Origin: Areca catechu
Lineage: Eukaryota; Streptophyta; Magnoliopsida; Arecales; Arecaceae
Assembly: GCA_021397845.1 (NCBI GenBank)
Contig: CM038044.1
Span: 101,616,942 to 101,680,941 of the forward strand
Direction of reading: 5' to 3'
DNA length: 64,000 bases
Positions 12,248 through 23,460 of this stretch are shown here, piece after piece (the stretch's first letter is position 1; every line of letters starts with the position of its first letter). The translations under genes and the position numbers were made by a program. Below the pieces are notes generated by a model that had not been told where the DNA came from, did no database searches, and saw nothing but the letters and a program-made list of their open reading frames with translations.

Positions 12248-13094
12248 AGAAACCAAATGAGTAACCCAAGACATATAAACCTAGAATCCCATTACCTTTA
12301 GTCCTAGAAGCCGGTTCTTCCCATAAAAAGCAAGGAGCATGCAATGAGAAGCTAATGAAATTATTTAAGCAAGTTTATATTAATTTACCCCTCCTCAATG
12401 TAATTCAACAAATTCCAACTTATGCTAAATTTCTCAAGGAACTATGCACCCAATAGCATGAGTCATGAACCATAAAGAGAATTGTGCTGTCTGAGGATGT
12501 AAGTGCAGTCTTGTTGAACTTGCCTTTGAAAATGAAAGACCCTAGTGCTCCTTTGATTTCATATGTTATAGGAGGCATCACATTTGACCGAGCCCTATTA
12601 GATTTAGGAGCTAATGTAAACCTACTTCCAACCTTGGTCTATGAAAAATTTGAGATAGGAGAACTGAAACCCACATCAGTTATTTTGCAACTAGCTAATT
12701 GATCTGCAAAGATACCACATGGTTTGATTGAGGATGTCCTAGTTAGAGTAAACCAATGTTATTTCCTAGTAGATTTCCTCATACTTGATATGGAACCATC
12801 CCAAGAGCTAGATCAGAATCCCATAATTCTAGGTCCTTTATTCCTAGCAATTGCTAATGCTAACATCAATTATAAAATAGGATCCATGGACATTTCATTT
12901 AGGGATCAAAAGGTGAGAATTAATCTTTTTAATGCCTCAAAGTATGCTCAAGAGAAGGAAAGCTATTATATAATCGATCTAATAGATGAGATAATTGAAT
13001 CTAATTTCTCCTCTAATTTGATCAAAGATGATGAGCCTATTAAAGAAATCCAAATCCAAGAGGTGAATGTGCTGCTTGATTCACCTCATCCATA
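12248..13094 (+). pseudogene. gag tail, protease and linker of element B
   Basis: Two open stretches cover the domain: 12484-12702 (KMKDPSAPLISYVIGG..ALLDLGANVNLLP, active-site Asp in DLGA) and 12724-13095 (LVRVNQCYF, NPIILGPLFLA, then the IDLIDEIIES linker). A single stop (TGA, 12700) separates them in the same frame, at a position where K has Asp/Gln. This is the best-preserved Athila protease in the window. Upstream, 12370-12470 reads as AKFLKELCTQ, the conserved end of the Athila gag. Confidence 0.8.
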
Positions 13095-14760
13095 ACATCC
13101 ACTACTTTGGTCAATGAAAATCAAGCCCTTACCTGAGCTAGGAACTGAACCATTATGTCCTTCGATTCATGTCCCACCATAACTTGAACTGAAACCTTTG
13201 CCTAAATTACTGAAGTATGTGTTTTGAGGACCTAAAAAAATCCTACCAATAGTCATTACTTCTAACCTAACCCTTGAAGAGGAAGTCCAACTATTGAATG
13301 TTTTGAAAACACAAAGAGGCCATAGTTTAGATCGTTGCTGATTTGAAAGGCATTAGTCCATTGATATGCATGCACCACATTTATATAGAAGAAAATGCCC
13401 AACCAACCTAAGAAATGCAAAGATGGCTCAACTCCAATATGCAGGAAGTGGTCAAGAAGGAGGTAATTAATTGGATAGATGCAGGTATAATTTATCCCAT
13501 TTATGATAGCCACTAGGTAAGTCCCTTTCAAGTTGTTCCAAAGAAGTCTAGACTCATGGTTATCCACACTGACCATGGGGATCTAGTACCAACATAACTT
13601 TTCACTGGGTGGCATGTCTATATAGATTATAGAAATCTCAATGTAGCTACCAGCAAAGACCATTTCCCCTTACCTTTTATTGATCAAATCCTAGAGAAAC
13701 TAGCTATCCAAGAATATTTCTAGTTTTTTAGATGGATACTCAGGTAACAATCAAGTAGAAATCTATCTAAGAGACCAGAAAAAGACTAACTTTACATGTT
13801 CTTATGGAACCTTTGGTTTCCATAGAATGCTTGTTGGATTGTGTAATGCTCCTACAACCTTTTAAAGGTGCATGATGTCAATATTTTCAAACATGGTAGG
13901 AGATTTTTTAGAGATTTTGATGGATAATTTTTCAGTCTTTGAAGAATCTTTTGAGTTTTGCCTCAGCAATTTGATGAGAATATTAAAATGATACATTGAG
14001 GCCAATCTAGTTTTAAGCTAGGAAAAGAGTCATTTCATGGTTCAAGAAGAGATCATCTTAGAACATATTGTATCTAAGAGAGGGATTGAGGTTGATAGAG
14101 TGAAGGTCGAACTAATTTCTAAACTTTCTCCACCCACTTCTATCAAACAAATTCAATCTTTTCTTGGCCACGTAGGATTCTACTGTCGCTTCATAAAAAA
14201 AGTCTTCCATAAGATATCTCATCCTTTATGTAATCTGCTCACTAAGGATGTCCCTTTTAACTTTGATGAAGATTGTTTTAAGGCTTATGAGTTCCTAAAA
14301 GAAGCTGTGACCCAAGCCCCAATCATCTAACCTCTAGACTGGTCACTATCTTTTGAGATTATGTATGATGCTTCAGACTTTACCTTAGGAGCTATCTTGG
14401 GCCAAAGGGTAAACAAATGTCCTATAGTAATTTATTATACTAACAGAAATCTGAATGAAGTCCAAAATAATTATACCATAATAGAGAAAGTATTGCTAGC
14501 TATAGTATTTGCCCTATAGAAGTTTTGATCATATTTGTTAGGATCCAAGATCATGATTTATTCAGATCATTTAGCTTTGAGTTACTTGCTCTCAAAAAAA
14601 GATGCTAAACCTTGACTGATTAGATGGATTTTACTACTATAAGAATTTGATATTGAAATTTGAGACAAAAAGGGATCTAAAAATATTGTAGTAGACCACC
14701 TATATAGGATCCTAGTTGAAGATTGTGAACCTACATCGATTGGAGACTCTTTATGGATGA
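13095..14760 (+). pseudogene. Reverse transcriptase and RNase H remnant of element B
   Basis: RT motifs: HVYIDYRNLNVATSKDHFPLP (about 13612-13670), HRMLVGLCNAPTTF (about 13820-13860; Pro-Phe of the usual MPFG is lost) and EILMDNFSVF (about 13910-13940; the second catalytic Asp of the DD pair is now Asn). The thumb and connection are open at 14037-14330 (IVSKRGIEVDRVKVELISKL...SFLGHVGFYCRFIKK). RNase H reads MYDASDFTLGAILGQRV (14360-14410) and YLLSKKDAKP (14583-14612). Loss of the RT Asp plus many stops make it inactive. Confidence 0.82.
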
Positions 14761-15495
14761 GCAACTTCTAGCAATTTATCATGCAAAGGCCCCTTGGTTT
14801 GTACTTATCATTAATTATTTAGTAATTAGATAGATTCATGATGGCTAGTCTAAGAATGAAAAGGATCAATTCTTTGCTCAAATCAAATATTATTTTTAGG
14901 AAGATCCTAAACTTTTTTGAATTTGTAATGATCAAATCATTCATAAGTATGTTCCTGAGTATGAACAATTATCTTGAATTTCTATCACACTCTTGCTTGT
15001 GGAGGATACTCTTTTGGTCAAAAAGCTATGGATAAAGTATTACAATGTAGTTTTTAGTAGCCCACATTGTCCAAGGATGCCTATACTTTTAGCCAAGAAT
15101 GTCTTAAGTGTCATTCGTTAGGAAATATTTCAAAGAAAGATATGATGCCTTTGAACCCCATCTTGGTAGTTAAGATTTTTGATATTTCTGAAGTCGATTT
15201 TACGGGACCCTTCCCACCCTTCAATGGTTTTGAATGCATTTTCGTGGCCATCGATCATGTTTTTAAATGGATTGAGGCAATGGCAACATGAACCAATGAT
15301 CATAAGGTAGTCAAAAATTTTGTTCAAAACAATATCTTTTCTAGGTTTGGATTTCCATATGCCAACATTAGCAATGGAGGTACCCACTTCACAAACTACC
15401 AATTTCGAATTCCACTACGAAAAAATGGGGTCACACATAAGATAGCTACATCTTACCATTTGCAAATAAGTGACTAAGTCAAAGTATCCAATAAG
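14761..15495 (+). pseudogene. Truncated integrase remnant of element B
   Basis: Zinc domain: HTLACGGYSFGQKAM (about 14985-15030) and ECLKCHSLGN (about 15097-15125). The open stretch at 15067-15291 carries EVDFTGPFPPFNGFECIFVAIDH, with the first catalytic Asp. The second catalytic site reads SNGGTHF near 15368-15388, Asn in place of the Asp seen in A. The sequence ends at about 15495 before the catalytic Glu region. Confidence 0.8.
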
Positions 15496-15664
15496 GAAAG
15501 AAGAAAGAAAAAGAGAAGAAGGGAAGAAAAAGAATTGGGTCAACGAAAGGTCCGATTCATTACTTAAGAAAAATTTACGGAAGGAGAACTTCCCGACAGG
15601 CTGAGGAGCTCATCAAAATATTTCAAGTACAAAGAGAAAAGAAAAATGAATAACCCTAAACTAG
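15496..15664 (-). other. Left edge of element D, no coding content
   Basis: Purine-rich on the plus strand (gaaagaagaaagaaaaagag at 15495). This lies downstream of the accessory-ORF stop on the minus strand. It may be the 3' untranslated part of D. The join to B at about 15495 shows no TSD that I can recognise. Confidence 0.35.
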
Positions 15665-17380
15665 TCATGACTTTGAAGTCGATGTTGGGGCACCACCAGA
15701 CTTGATGGCCTCCATAGCAGCTTCGATCATTGCCCTTGTCTCGGCCATTGCCCGCTCGATGGCCTCCCTTATCAAGCTTTGCTAGGCTGGCATCATGGCA
15801 GCCATGGCTACCTAGGACAGTTGGGGCAAAGCTAGCTCGAGTTCGGGTTTGGCGAGTTCCACTGAGACGACTTCTATGAATGGGTCTGCCCTGCCTGCAT
15901 TCCCCTCGGGCTCATCAGGGACGACGTCATGCAAATCCAAGAGGTGGAAGGGCTGAGCCATCTTCTTCTTGCATTCTTCAAAACCCTTGAAGAAGGCATC
16001 GTAGATAGCTTCTCTTACCTCATCCACAAACTCTACCGAAGCCTTGTATCGCATGATTGACTGGGCTGCTTCTTCCTTCGTCACCTCCATCACCACCACG
16101 GTGGCAGTGGCCCTCTCCTCGATTGTCATGGCCCGATCCTCCTCCATGTCCAGCCACATCTGGAGGCTCTATAGCTACCCCTCCTGGTGGAGTAAAGTGG
16201 AGGTGGACAGGGCTAGGCTCTCCTCTAGGTGGGTGGTGTACTTCACCCTCTCTACAAGCTCAGCCTCTTGGTCCACCACACATAGCTCGAGATCAGCGAT
16301 GGAGTCCCACATGCACTCGAGTTCGGCCTCCAGCTCCTTCACCTAGGCCTCCAGAGCTGGTAGTTGTCTGCCAGGATCTTGGCCTTCAGTTCGGTGGAGT
16401 CGACCCTACTGCAGGACTCAGCATCCTACCAGAGTAGCACTCGACATGCATCCTTGACCAAGAATGTGTCCTGAATGACCTGAAGCAAAGACCAAGGAGA
16501 AGCCATGAGCCCGACAGGAACACATAAAAAAAGGAGAGAAAAAAGAAGGCTTACCATGAGGAGCTAGGGGAAGATTTCGATAATGGTATCCCCTAACGAG
16601 CGACCAACCATCTTTCTATAGTCTTGAGGCTACTGGATGAATCCTAGCAATCTCTAAGCCAGACCCGCATCGAGAGTGACCGATGCATGAGACGGTACCA
16701 GTGTGGACACCTTGGCCACCCCAGCGCTGGAGCCATGGTTGAAGACTGGCTGATGCTAGGCCCGCTGATTGGGTCTTTATTGCTGTGATGGCCATGGATG
16801 GAACCGAACCACCCTTTGGCTCTACAACAGTGGCCGCCTTGGGAGATGGTGGGACCATGATGATCTCGAGAGCCATCGGAGGGGCCTAAGGTGTCCTCTC
16901 CCTTGACCCGATGCTTTCACTCGGCCCCAAGGTCAAAACCATGACTGCCTTCATAGTTGATGCCAGAGCATCTGGGACCCTCTCCTCCTGGGGCCTGTTT
17001 GATGGCTCCCCTAGGGACATATATTTCGGCTCCTCATGGGGTCTCTTTGCTGGCTCCTCTTGAGGCCTCATCGACGATGACCAATTTCAAGTCATCTATT
17101 TGATTTTGTCGATGGAGAACTTCATATTTGCATTAACAAGAAGAGTTTGGTTAGTTACTAGAAATCATCGAAGAATGTAAATTTCAAATCTTACCTAAGG
17201 ACTTGACCGAATTGATACCAGCATTAAATAGACTCTGCTCGAAGAGGAGGTCCCGCTCGTATGAAACCCTCAAGGTGATGAGTTGATCGTACACCTTCTG
17301 ATCACTAGGTTCCACTATGGCATTCTAATTGGGGGACCGGTCAGGGTCGCTCCAAACCCAATTGATTTCCTCCAAGGAGA
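15665..17380 (-). pseudogene. Spliced accessory ORF (coiled-coil 'gypsy-type' protein) of element D
   Basis: Unknown function. Minus-strand reading: exon 1 (to 17195) ends with YERDLLFEQSLFNAGINSVK. A probable intron covers 17194-17120. Exon 2 (17119-16555) is a Pro/Glu/Ala-rich linker. A second intron covers 16554-16480, with donor GTAAGC and acceptor TTGCTTCAG. Exon 3 runs to the stop at 15665-15667. Exon 3 has a heptad-rich coiled coil (VKELEAELECMWDSIADLEL, about 16340-16280), then EEAAQSIMRYKASVEFVDEV and the Phe-Glu-Cys-Lys helix, and a C-terminal Ala/Met-rich helix. This layout resembles the accessory proteins named 'putative gypsy-type transposon' in plants. In-frame TAG stops, for example near 15813 and 15783, fall at likely Gln codons. 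Confidence 0.5.
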
Positions 17381-17389
17381 GGGGTATAC

Positions 17390-18074
17390 TTCTCATCCTT
17401 GATAGGGGTGCCCTTTAGCTTGGGACCCAAACGAGAATTTGGAACGGCCTTGGGTTCGTGGGTCCCGCCTGGCTCCCCTAGGCTTGCATTTTTAGGGGCC
17501 TCCTGTTGAAGTCCCTCCTGATGTGATCGGCCTCCTTCATGTGAATGTACTTGTAGGCATAGAGGAGGAGCTCAGAATAGGTCTTCAAGGGCTTTTGTTA
17601 AGGGAGTAGGTGAAGTAAGAGATCCTGAGCCCTCTCTTCAGTGCCAACATGGCCACAGGCTTATCCAAATTATAGATTTCAGGATGATAACTTTAAAGCG
17701 GGACACGTAGTCCTGGAGGGGCTCATGATCCTGTTGTCAGATTAAGAAGAGGCTAATAGCCTCACATGGCACCTTCCAGCATGCATCGAAATGGGCCATG
17801 AACCTATTCTCTAGCTGCTTAAAGGAGTTAATGCTCCTCGGCTTGAGATGGGAGTACCAAACTCGAGTGGCCTTTCAGAGTATAGTTAGGAAGGGAATGC
17901 AAAGAAGGACATCGGTGGCCCCTTGAACCCGCATGAGAGCCTTGTAGTTCTCAAGATGATCCAGGGGATCGATGGTCCCATCATAAGGGTCCACCTGTGG
18001 CATGCAGAACCGACTGGGAATCAACTCCTCTTGGATTCTGCAAGAGAAAAGAGGATGGGCGTCATAGCCCGTGG
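17390..18074 (-). pseudogene. gag C-terminal part of element D (Tat-like)
   Basis: Minus-strand reading from the right: FCMPQVDPYDGTIDPLDHLE (about 18010-17950), NYKALMRVQGATDVLLCIPF, TRVWYSHLKPRSINSFKQLE (about 17860-17800), NRFMAHFD, then the ISYFTYSL region (about 17620-17590) and a Lys/Gly-rich tail. The PYDG..DPLDHL..YK..M and R.WYS.L.P.SI.SF..L pattern is the capsid core of Tat-group Ty3 gag proteins. Stops and one frameshift (near 17660) break it. The 5' part of the gene continues at 26613-27278 beyond element C. Confidence 0.72.
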
Positions 18075-19397
18075 TGATGCAGCACGCATATGATTAATGT
18101 TTTGAATATGGTGTTTGTAGAGCAATGAAACCTAATTATACTTAGCATTGTACTCATCTTAATAAGATTTAAGGATTATATGAAAAGGGACTATTACATG
18201 ATTAGACACAACTCTAAAACTAAGAAGGAAGAAGATCTAGACAATAGGGGCTAATGATCGAGGACTTACCTTGATGAGTTTTCCAACCTTCCTATGATTC
18301 AAAACTTGGAACTACTGATGCTCTGGACTGGAGAACTTGGATAACAATGATCAGAACCCTGGACTTGGGCTTCAGCTTGTTGGTTCATTGTCAAGGGGAA
18401 CCCTGTTCACAACTCAAGGACTTCGAAGGACCCTGCAATGAAGATCAAAGTTAAGGTTGAAGGATGCAAACATAAAGAAGGGATGGGAGAACTTGTGAAC
18501 AAAGAAAAGATAGTTGAGAAGATCTGGCCGACTCCAATGCCTTTGCCTTGAGCTTGGATGATGAATTGCTAGGGAAGAGAGTGGCTTTGGGCATGGAAGA
18601 AGAAGATAGGAAAAATTTTACACATAAAACTCAAGACAACTTCACTTCAAACTTCGTTCATTTCCAAAATCAATCTCTTTTACAATGGACGTCCAAGGCT
18701 TTTAATAGCCTCACAAAGCTAGCTTTTGAAATTTAAAAACTTCCCAAATCAAGGAGGATTATAAGGGGGGTTGGAGGATTTGGTGGAGAGTTTGGAGGGA
18801 TGTGGTGGGGGTTGGAGGATTTGGTGGAGGACTTGGAGGGATGTGGCCAACCTCCTTGAATTTGAATCTCCCTTGTTGGTGCCCAAAGGGTGATGAGGTG
18901 GCTGGTGAAGTGGCACCTGATGACGTGGCATGGTGAGGTGGTCTTCTACTTGGATAAGAATGACATGTGGCGCCCAGTGGTCCTAGTTGATGGTCCTTTT
19001 CTCTTGCTTGGTTGATGTGTCTTCTCTTCTTCATGTGGTCAAATTCTGGGGTCTAGAATTTGAGTCTTGTTGCTGGCTTTCATGGCTTCAAGACTTGATT
19101 AGACTTAACTCAACTGAATTAGACTTAACTCATCTAAACTGACTTGACTGACCTAGACTTTAAAACTTGAAATGGACTTACAGGAAATGAAATTTTAAAA
19201 GTAATTACAGGACTCAATAAACACTCTTGATTTGAAACTCAAAATTAATTACAGGACTCTTGAAAAGGAAATGACTCTTGAAAATAAAATATTTTTGAAC
19301 TAAAGGATACAAGGTAACCTAATTATCTTCGATCCAAATTGGGATAAGGCTAACCTTGTTGGAGTGAAGTTTCTTTCGGCTTCTGGTGTCCACACCA
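18075..19397 (-). repeat. 3' LTR of element C
   Basis: On the plus strand it runs from TGATGCAGCACGC to GGTGTCCACACCA. It lies next to the purine-rich primer (about 19398-19412, minus-strand CCCCAGGAGAAT). It carries a GGAGG-rich stretch near 18760-18845 that differs slightly between the two LTRs. The last 26 codons of the pol frame read into this LTR. Confidence 0.93.
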
Positions 19398-19984
19398 ATT
19401 CTCCTGGGGTGGGCAGAACTCGACCCAGTCGAGTATTGTTCAGTTTTGCCCTGGTAATGCTCGAACAAGTCTGGGTTAAGTCTTTGCAGGTCCTCTCGAG
19501 TAATCCAAGAGTTGTCGGACTCAGGTCGACCTTGCCATTGAACTAGGTATTGCTGATAGTCCTTATTCCTGGTAGTAATGATCTTGTCATCCAGGATTCT
19601 CTCAATCCTCTCTCTCTGCTCAGGTAAGGTTGGTGGTGGACACTCGAAAATATGTTCACTCTCAATGAAAGTTTCTGGCTTAAAAGGCTCACTAGGTATT
19701 AGTAGTGGTTCTTTGTATTCTACTAGGTCTGAAACATTGAAGGTTGTACTAATACCCATATCAGGTGGAAGTTCCAAAACATATGCATTAGGCCCTATTT
19801 TCTTTAAGATCTTAAAAGGTCCCGCTCCGCGGGCATGCAGCTTCTTTATGGTTTCAGGAGGAAACCGTTCAGGGTTGAGCCTAATCATCGCATAATCCCC
19901 TTCACAGAATTCTTTAGCCCTCTTATGTGAGTCAGCTAAGTGTTTGTAAGTTTCATTGCTCAGGTTGATCTTATTACTGATTTT
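19319..19984 (-). pseudogene. Integrase C-terminus and chromodomain of element C, cut off by one stop
   Basis: This is the same reading frame as the upstream pol ORF, separated only by the TAA at 19985-19987; the related element E has a sense codon (Lys) at this place. The integrase C-terminal GPF/Y module is seen in GAGPFKILKKIGPNAYVLEL (residues 21-40 counted from the ATG at 19888). A chromodomain follows (about residues 96-146), with YQQYLVQWQGRPESDNSWI carrying the aromatic and Trp positions typical of the fold. In chromoviruses this module guides integration to marked chromatin. The frame passes through the polypurine tract and ends inside the LTR at 19319. Confidence 0.85.
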
Positions 19985-22900
19985 TTAATGTAGATTTATG
20001 ACATGCTGTGCAAAAGACTCAGCAGACTCAGAGACTCGTGTGTGAATAGGTAGTGGGATTAGATCTAAAGGCTTCCTAGGCTTGCAACCATGGACTATCT
20101 CAAAGGGATTTTTGCCCGTAGATCGATTGATCGAACTGTTGTAAGCGAACTCAGCACGTGGCAATAACAAATCCCAGTTCCCTAGACTTTCTCCCACTAG
20201 GCATCTCAGCAAGTTTCCTAGACTTCTATTTACAACCTCGGTTTGTCCATCAGTTTGGGGATGGTAGGCAGTGGAGAATTTCAGTCTGGTTCCTAATAGG
20301 TACCAAAGGGTTTTCCAGAAGTAACTTGTGAAGCGGACATCCCTATCAGAAACAATAGTTTTTGGTAACCCGTGGAGTCTGACTACTTGATCAAGAAAGA
20401 GTTTGGCTATCCTAGAGGCATCGGAAGTTTGGGAGCAAGGTATGAAATGTGCCATTTTTGAAAACCGATCGACCACCACAAAGATTGAATCATGTTTTCG
20501 AATGGTCTTGGGTAATCCTAGAACAAAGTCCATGCTTAGATCCTTCCATGGACACTCAGGTACAGGTAATGGAGTGTATAGCCCGGTATTCTTCTTTTGT
20601 TGCTTTGCAACAGCACATGTCCTACATCGGGCTACAAGGTTTGCTACTTGTTTCTTAAGACCTGGCCAGTAAAATTGTTCCTCAACAGCCAAGATAGTCT
20701 TGTTTCGTCCGAAGTGGCCAGCCAAACCTCCCGCATGTATCTCCCAAACTAAAAAATCTCTTAAGGAGGTTCTTGGGATGCAAAGCCTATTCTCTCTAAA
20801 AAGATAACCATCTAGAAGGGTATAGTCACTATGATCACTAGATGGTCCTTGACGCAAAACCTGATAAATTTCACCAAAATCTGGACAGGTTTCGTACTGC
20901 TCCTTAAGTCTTTCAAAACCTATGACTTCAGTACTGACTGAAGTTAAAAGTAACGTTCTACGACTTAGGGCATCAGCTACCTTATTATCGGTTCCTGATT
21001 GATGCTTTAGGACAAACGTATAGGATTGGATGTACTCTACCCATTTGGCATGCCTAGGGTTTAGTTTCTTTTGGGAACTCAAAAACCTAAGGGCTTCATG
21101 GTCTGAAAATAAAACAAATTCTTGCAGTAGGAGATAATGCCTCCAATACCTTAATGCTTGCACTACCGCATAAAGCTCCCGATCATATGTGGAGTATTTC
21201 TTCCTGGCTTCATTCAATTTCTCACTAAAGAATGCTACGGGATGGTTCTCTTGACTCAGAACTCCACCAATACCTACTCCCGAAGCATCGCATGCTACTT
21301 CAAAGACCTTAGAAAAATCGGATAGTCTTAAGACTGGTGCTTGGATCATCTTATCTTTGATGTGAAGGAAGGCCTTATCAGCTGACTTCGTCCATTCAAA
21401 GTGGCCCTTCCTAATACAATCCATGATAGGAGCAACTATGGTGCTAAACCCTCTAATAAATCTTCGATAAAACGTAGCGAGGCCATGAAAACTTCTTACT
21501 TCGTGAATATTATTGGGTGCTGGCCACTCTACAATTGCCTTAACCCTCTCAGGGTCAGCGGATACTCTTTCAGGGGTCACAACAAATCCTAGGAAGATAA
21601 CTCTAGTAGTCATGAAAACATATTTCTTTAGATTGGCATAGAGGTTATCTTTCCTAAGTGCTAAACATACCTGCCTCAGATGTTGTTGATGATCTTCTCT
21701 AGTCCTACTATAGACAAGTATGTCGTCAAAATAAACGACAACAAATTTTCCAATAAAGGCTCGTAGGACTTGGTTCATGATTCGCATAAAAGTGCTAGGG
21801 GCGTTTGATAACCCAAAAGGCATGACTACCCATTCAAATAACCCGTCCTTAGTTTTAAAGGCAGTCTTCCATTCATCCCCTGGTCTGATCCTAACTTGGT
21901 GATAACCGCTCTTCAGGTCAATCTTAGAAAATATAGTTGCACCGGCCATCATATCTAACATATCATCCAAGCGGGGGATGGAAAACCTATACTTCACTGT
22001 GATTTTATTTATGGCACGACTATCAACACACATTCTCCATGTGCCATCTTTCTTAGGGGTAAGTAAGGTTGGGACTGCGCATGGACTCAAACTCTTCCTA
22101 ATGAATCCTTTCTTTAGTTCTCCTACTTGACGTTGTAATTCTTGGTGCTCGGTAGGGTTCATTCTATAATGGGGAAGGTTCGGTAGGGTTGCACCGGGGA
22201 CTAAGTCTATCGCATGTTGTATATCCCTAAGAGGTGGGAGTTGGTCGGGCAAGTCATCGGGGAACACGTCTTTGAACTCCTCTAGCACTTCACTGACTTC
22301 TGGAGGTTGTTCTTTTGAAAGAGGTTCTTGATAATCCTTAATGGTCAAAATCCAAACAGGTGACCCATTGCTAATTTCTTTCTCCATTTCTCTAGCAGTG
22401 ATCACGTTTATCCCCTTTTTCTTATCACTCAATTGGCTTGATCCTCTCTTAATGGGGTTCTTAGGTGGAGAAGAATGGATTACAATCTTCTTTCCATTAT
22501 GAGTAAACAAGCATGAATTAGAACGACCATAGAGTGTTACGTCAAGATCGTATAACCATGGTCGGCCTAAAATTATGCTACTTACTCCCATTGGAAGAAC
22601 ATCACACCATACTTTCTCTAGGTAAGATTGGAACTGAATGGTTACTAGGCACCTAGACTTAATGGAAATCGTGGTTGAGTCTATCCAGGATACCTTATAG
22701 GGATTAGGATGGGGTACGGTGGGCAATCCTAGGTTTTTAACTGTGTTGGTGGATATGGCATTGACACAGCTACCGCTATCTAAAATGACTTTGCATACTT
22801 TCTCACCTATCTTAATGAATGTCTGTAGGATGTTAGTCCTACGCCAATCTTCTTGGGTTTTAGCTTGGGTGAGAATACACCTAACCACTCCTAACAGATC

Positions 22901-23389
22901 TTGATCTACCAGGACTTCCTCATCCTCATACTCTTCAGCCAAGTTCTCATCTGCCTGGTATACTTCCTCCTCAAATTCACCTTGGGATTCTACGACTTCC
23001 TCTTCTACTTCCCCTATGTGTAGGGCTTTATTAGGACAGTTGCTAGAATAGTGACCCACTTTGTTACACTTGAAACATGCATTTGGAGTTCTTTGGGTCT
23101 CAGGTGTTTTCCCCTTGTCATCTCTTCGGGTCACAGGCACATTAGGATTGGGTCGGTTGAATCTAGGCTGATTGGATCCTGACTGCTGATAAGGTGCACT
23201 AGTCCTAGGGGCTTCGGGCCTACGATAGACTGGACCTCTATGGAATCTCTCAGCATCCCTAGCTATCTGATAGGCTAATTCTAGGTCATGTACCTCTCGC
23301 ATGAACAATTCTCTTTGAATTTCTTCCCTCAGTCTGGCTCTAAATCTAGACAAGGTCACCGACTCAGATTCATCAACATTGCACCTCAT
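19985..23389 (-). pseudogene. gag C-terminus, protease, RT, RNase H and integrase of element C (1134-codon frame)
   Basis: Domains in order from the Met at 23389: end of capsid (1-60), CCHC zinc knuckle (C105, C108, H113, C118), protease with DSG (D204), RT (about 400-610) with KIDL D491 and YFDD (553-556), RNase H (D701, E738, D763, D806), integrase HHCC zinc domain (H885, H892, C922, C925) and DDE core (D954, D1015, E1051, in HPQTDGQTEVVNRS). Every catalytic residue I can place is present. The Met at 23389 is internal; the true start is in the gag frame upstream. The frame is closed by a single stop before the integrase C-terminus. With the gag frameshift this copy is inactive, but only narrowly. 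Confidence 0.92.
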
Positions 23390-23460
23390 AACGAATTCGT
23401 CAAACTTCGCTATGTACTCTGCGACACTCCTATTTCCTTGAGTAAGTCTTTGCCATTGAT

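Larger units (their letters stand above)
8203..15495 (+). mobile_element. Element B: second decayed Athila internal region, truncated at both ends
   Basis: This is a plus-strand gag-protease-RT-RNase H-integrase region closely similar to element A. It begins inside the 5' leader (8203 aligns with about 47508 of element H, so some 800 bp of leader is lost) and stops abruptly inside the integrase core near 15495, where unrelated purine-rich sequence of element D starts. The 3' rest of B is not found in the window. A solo LTR of a different family splits it at 10428-12242. Confidence 0.85.
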
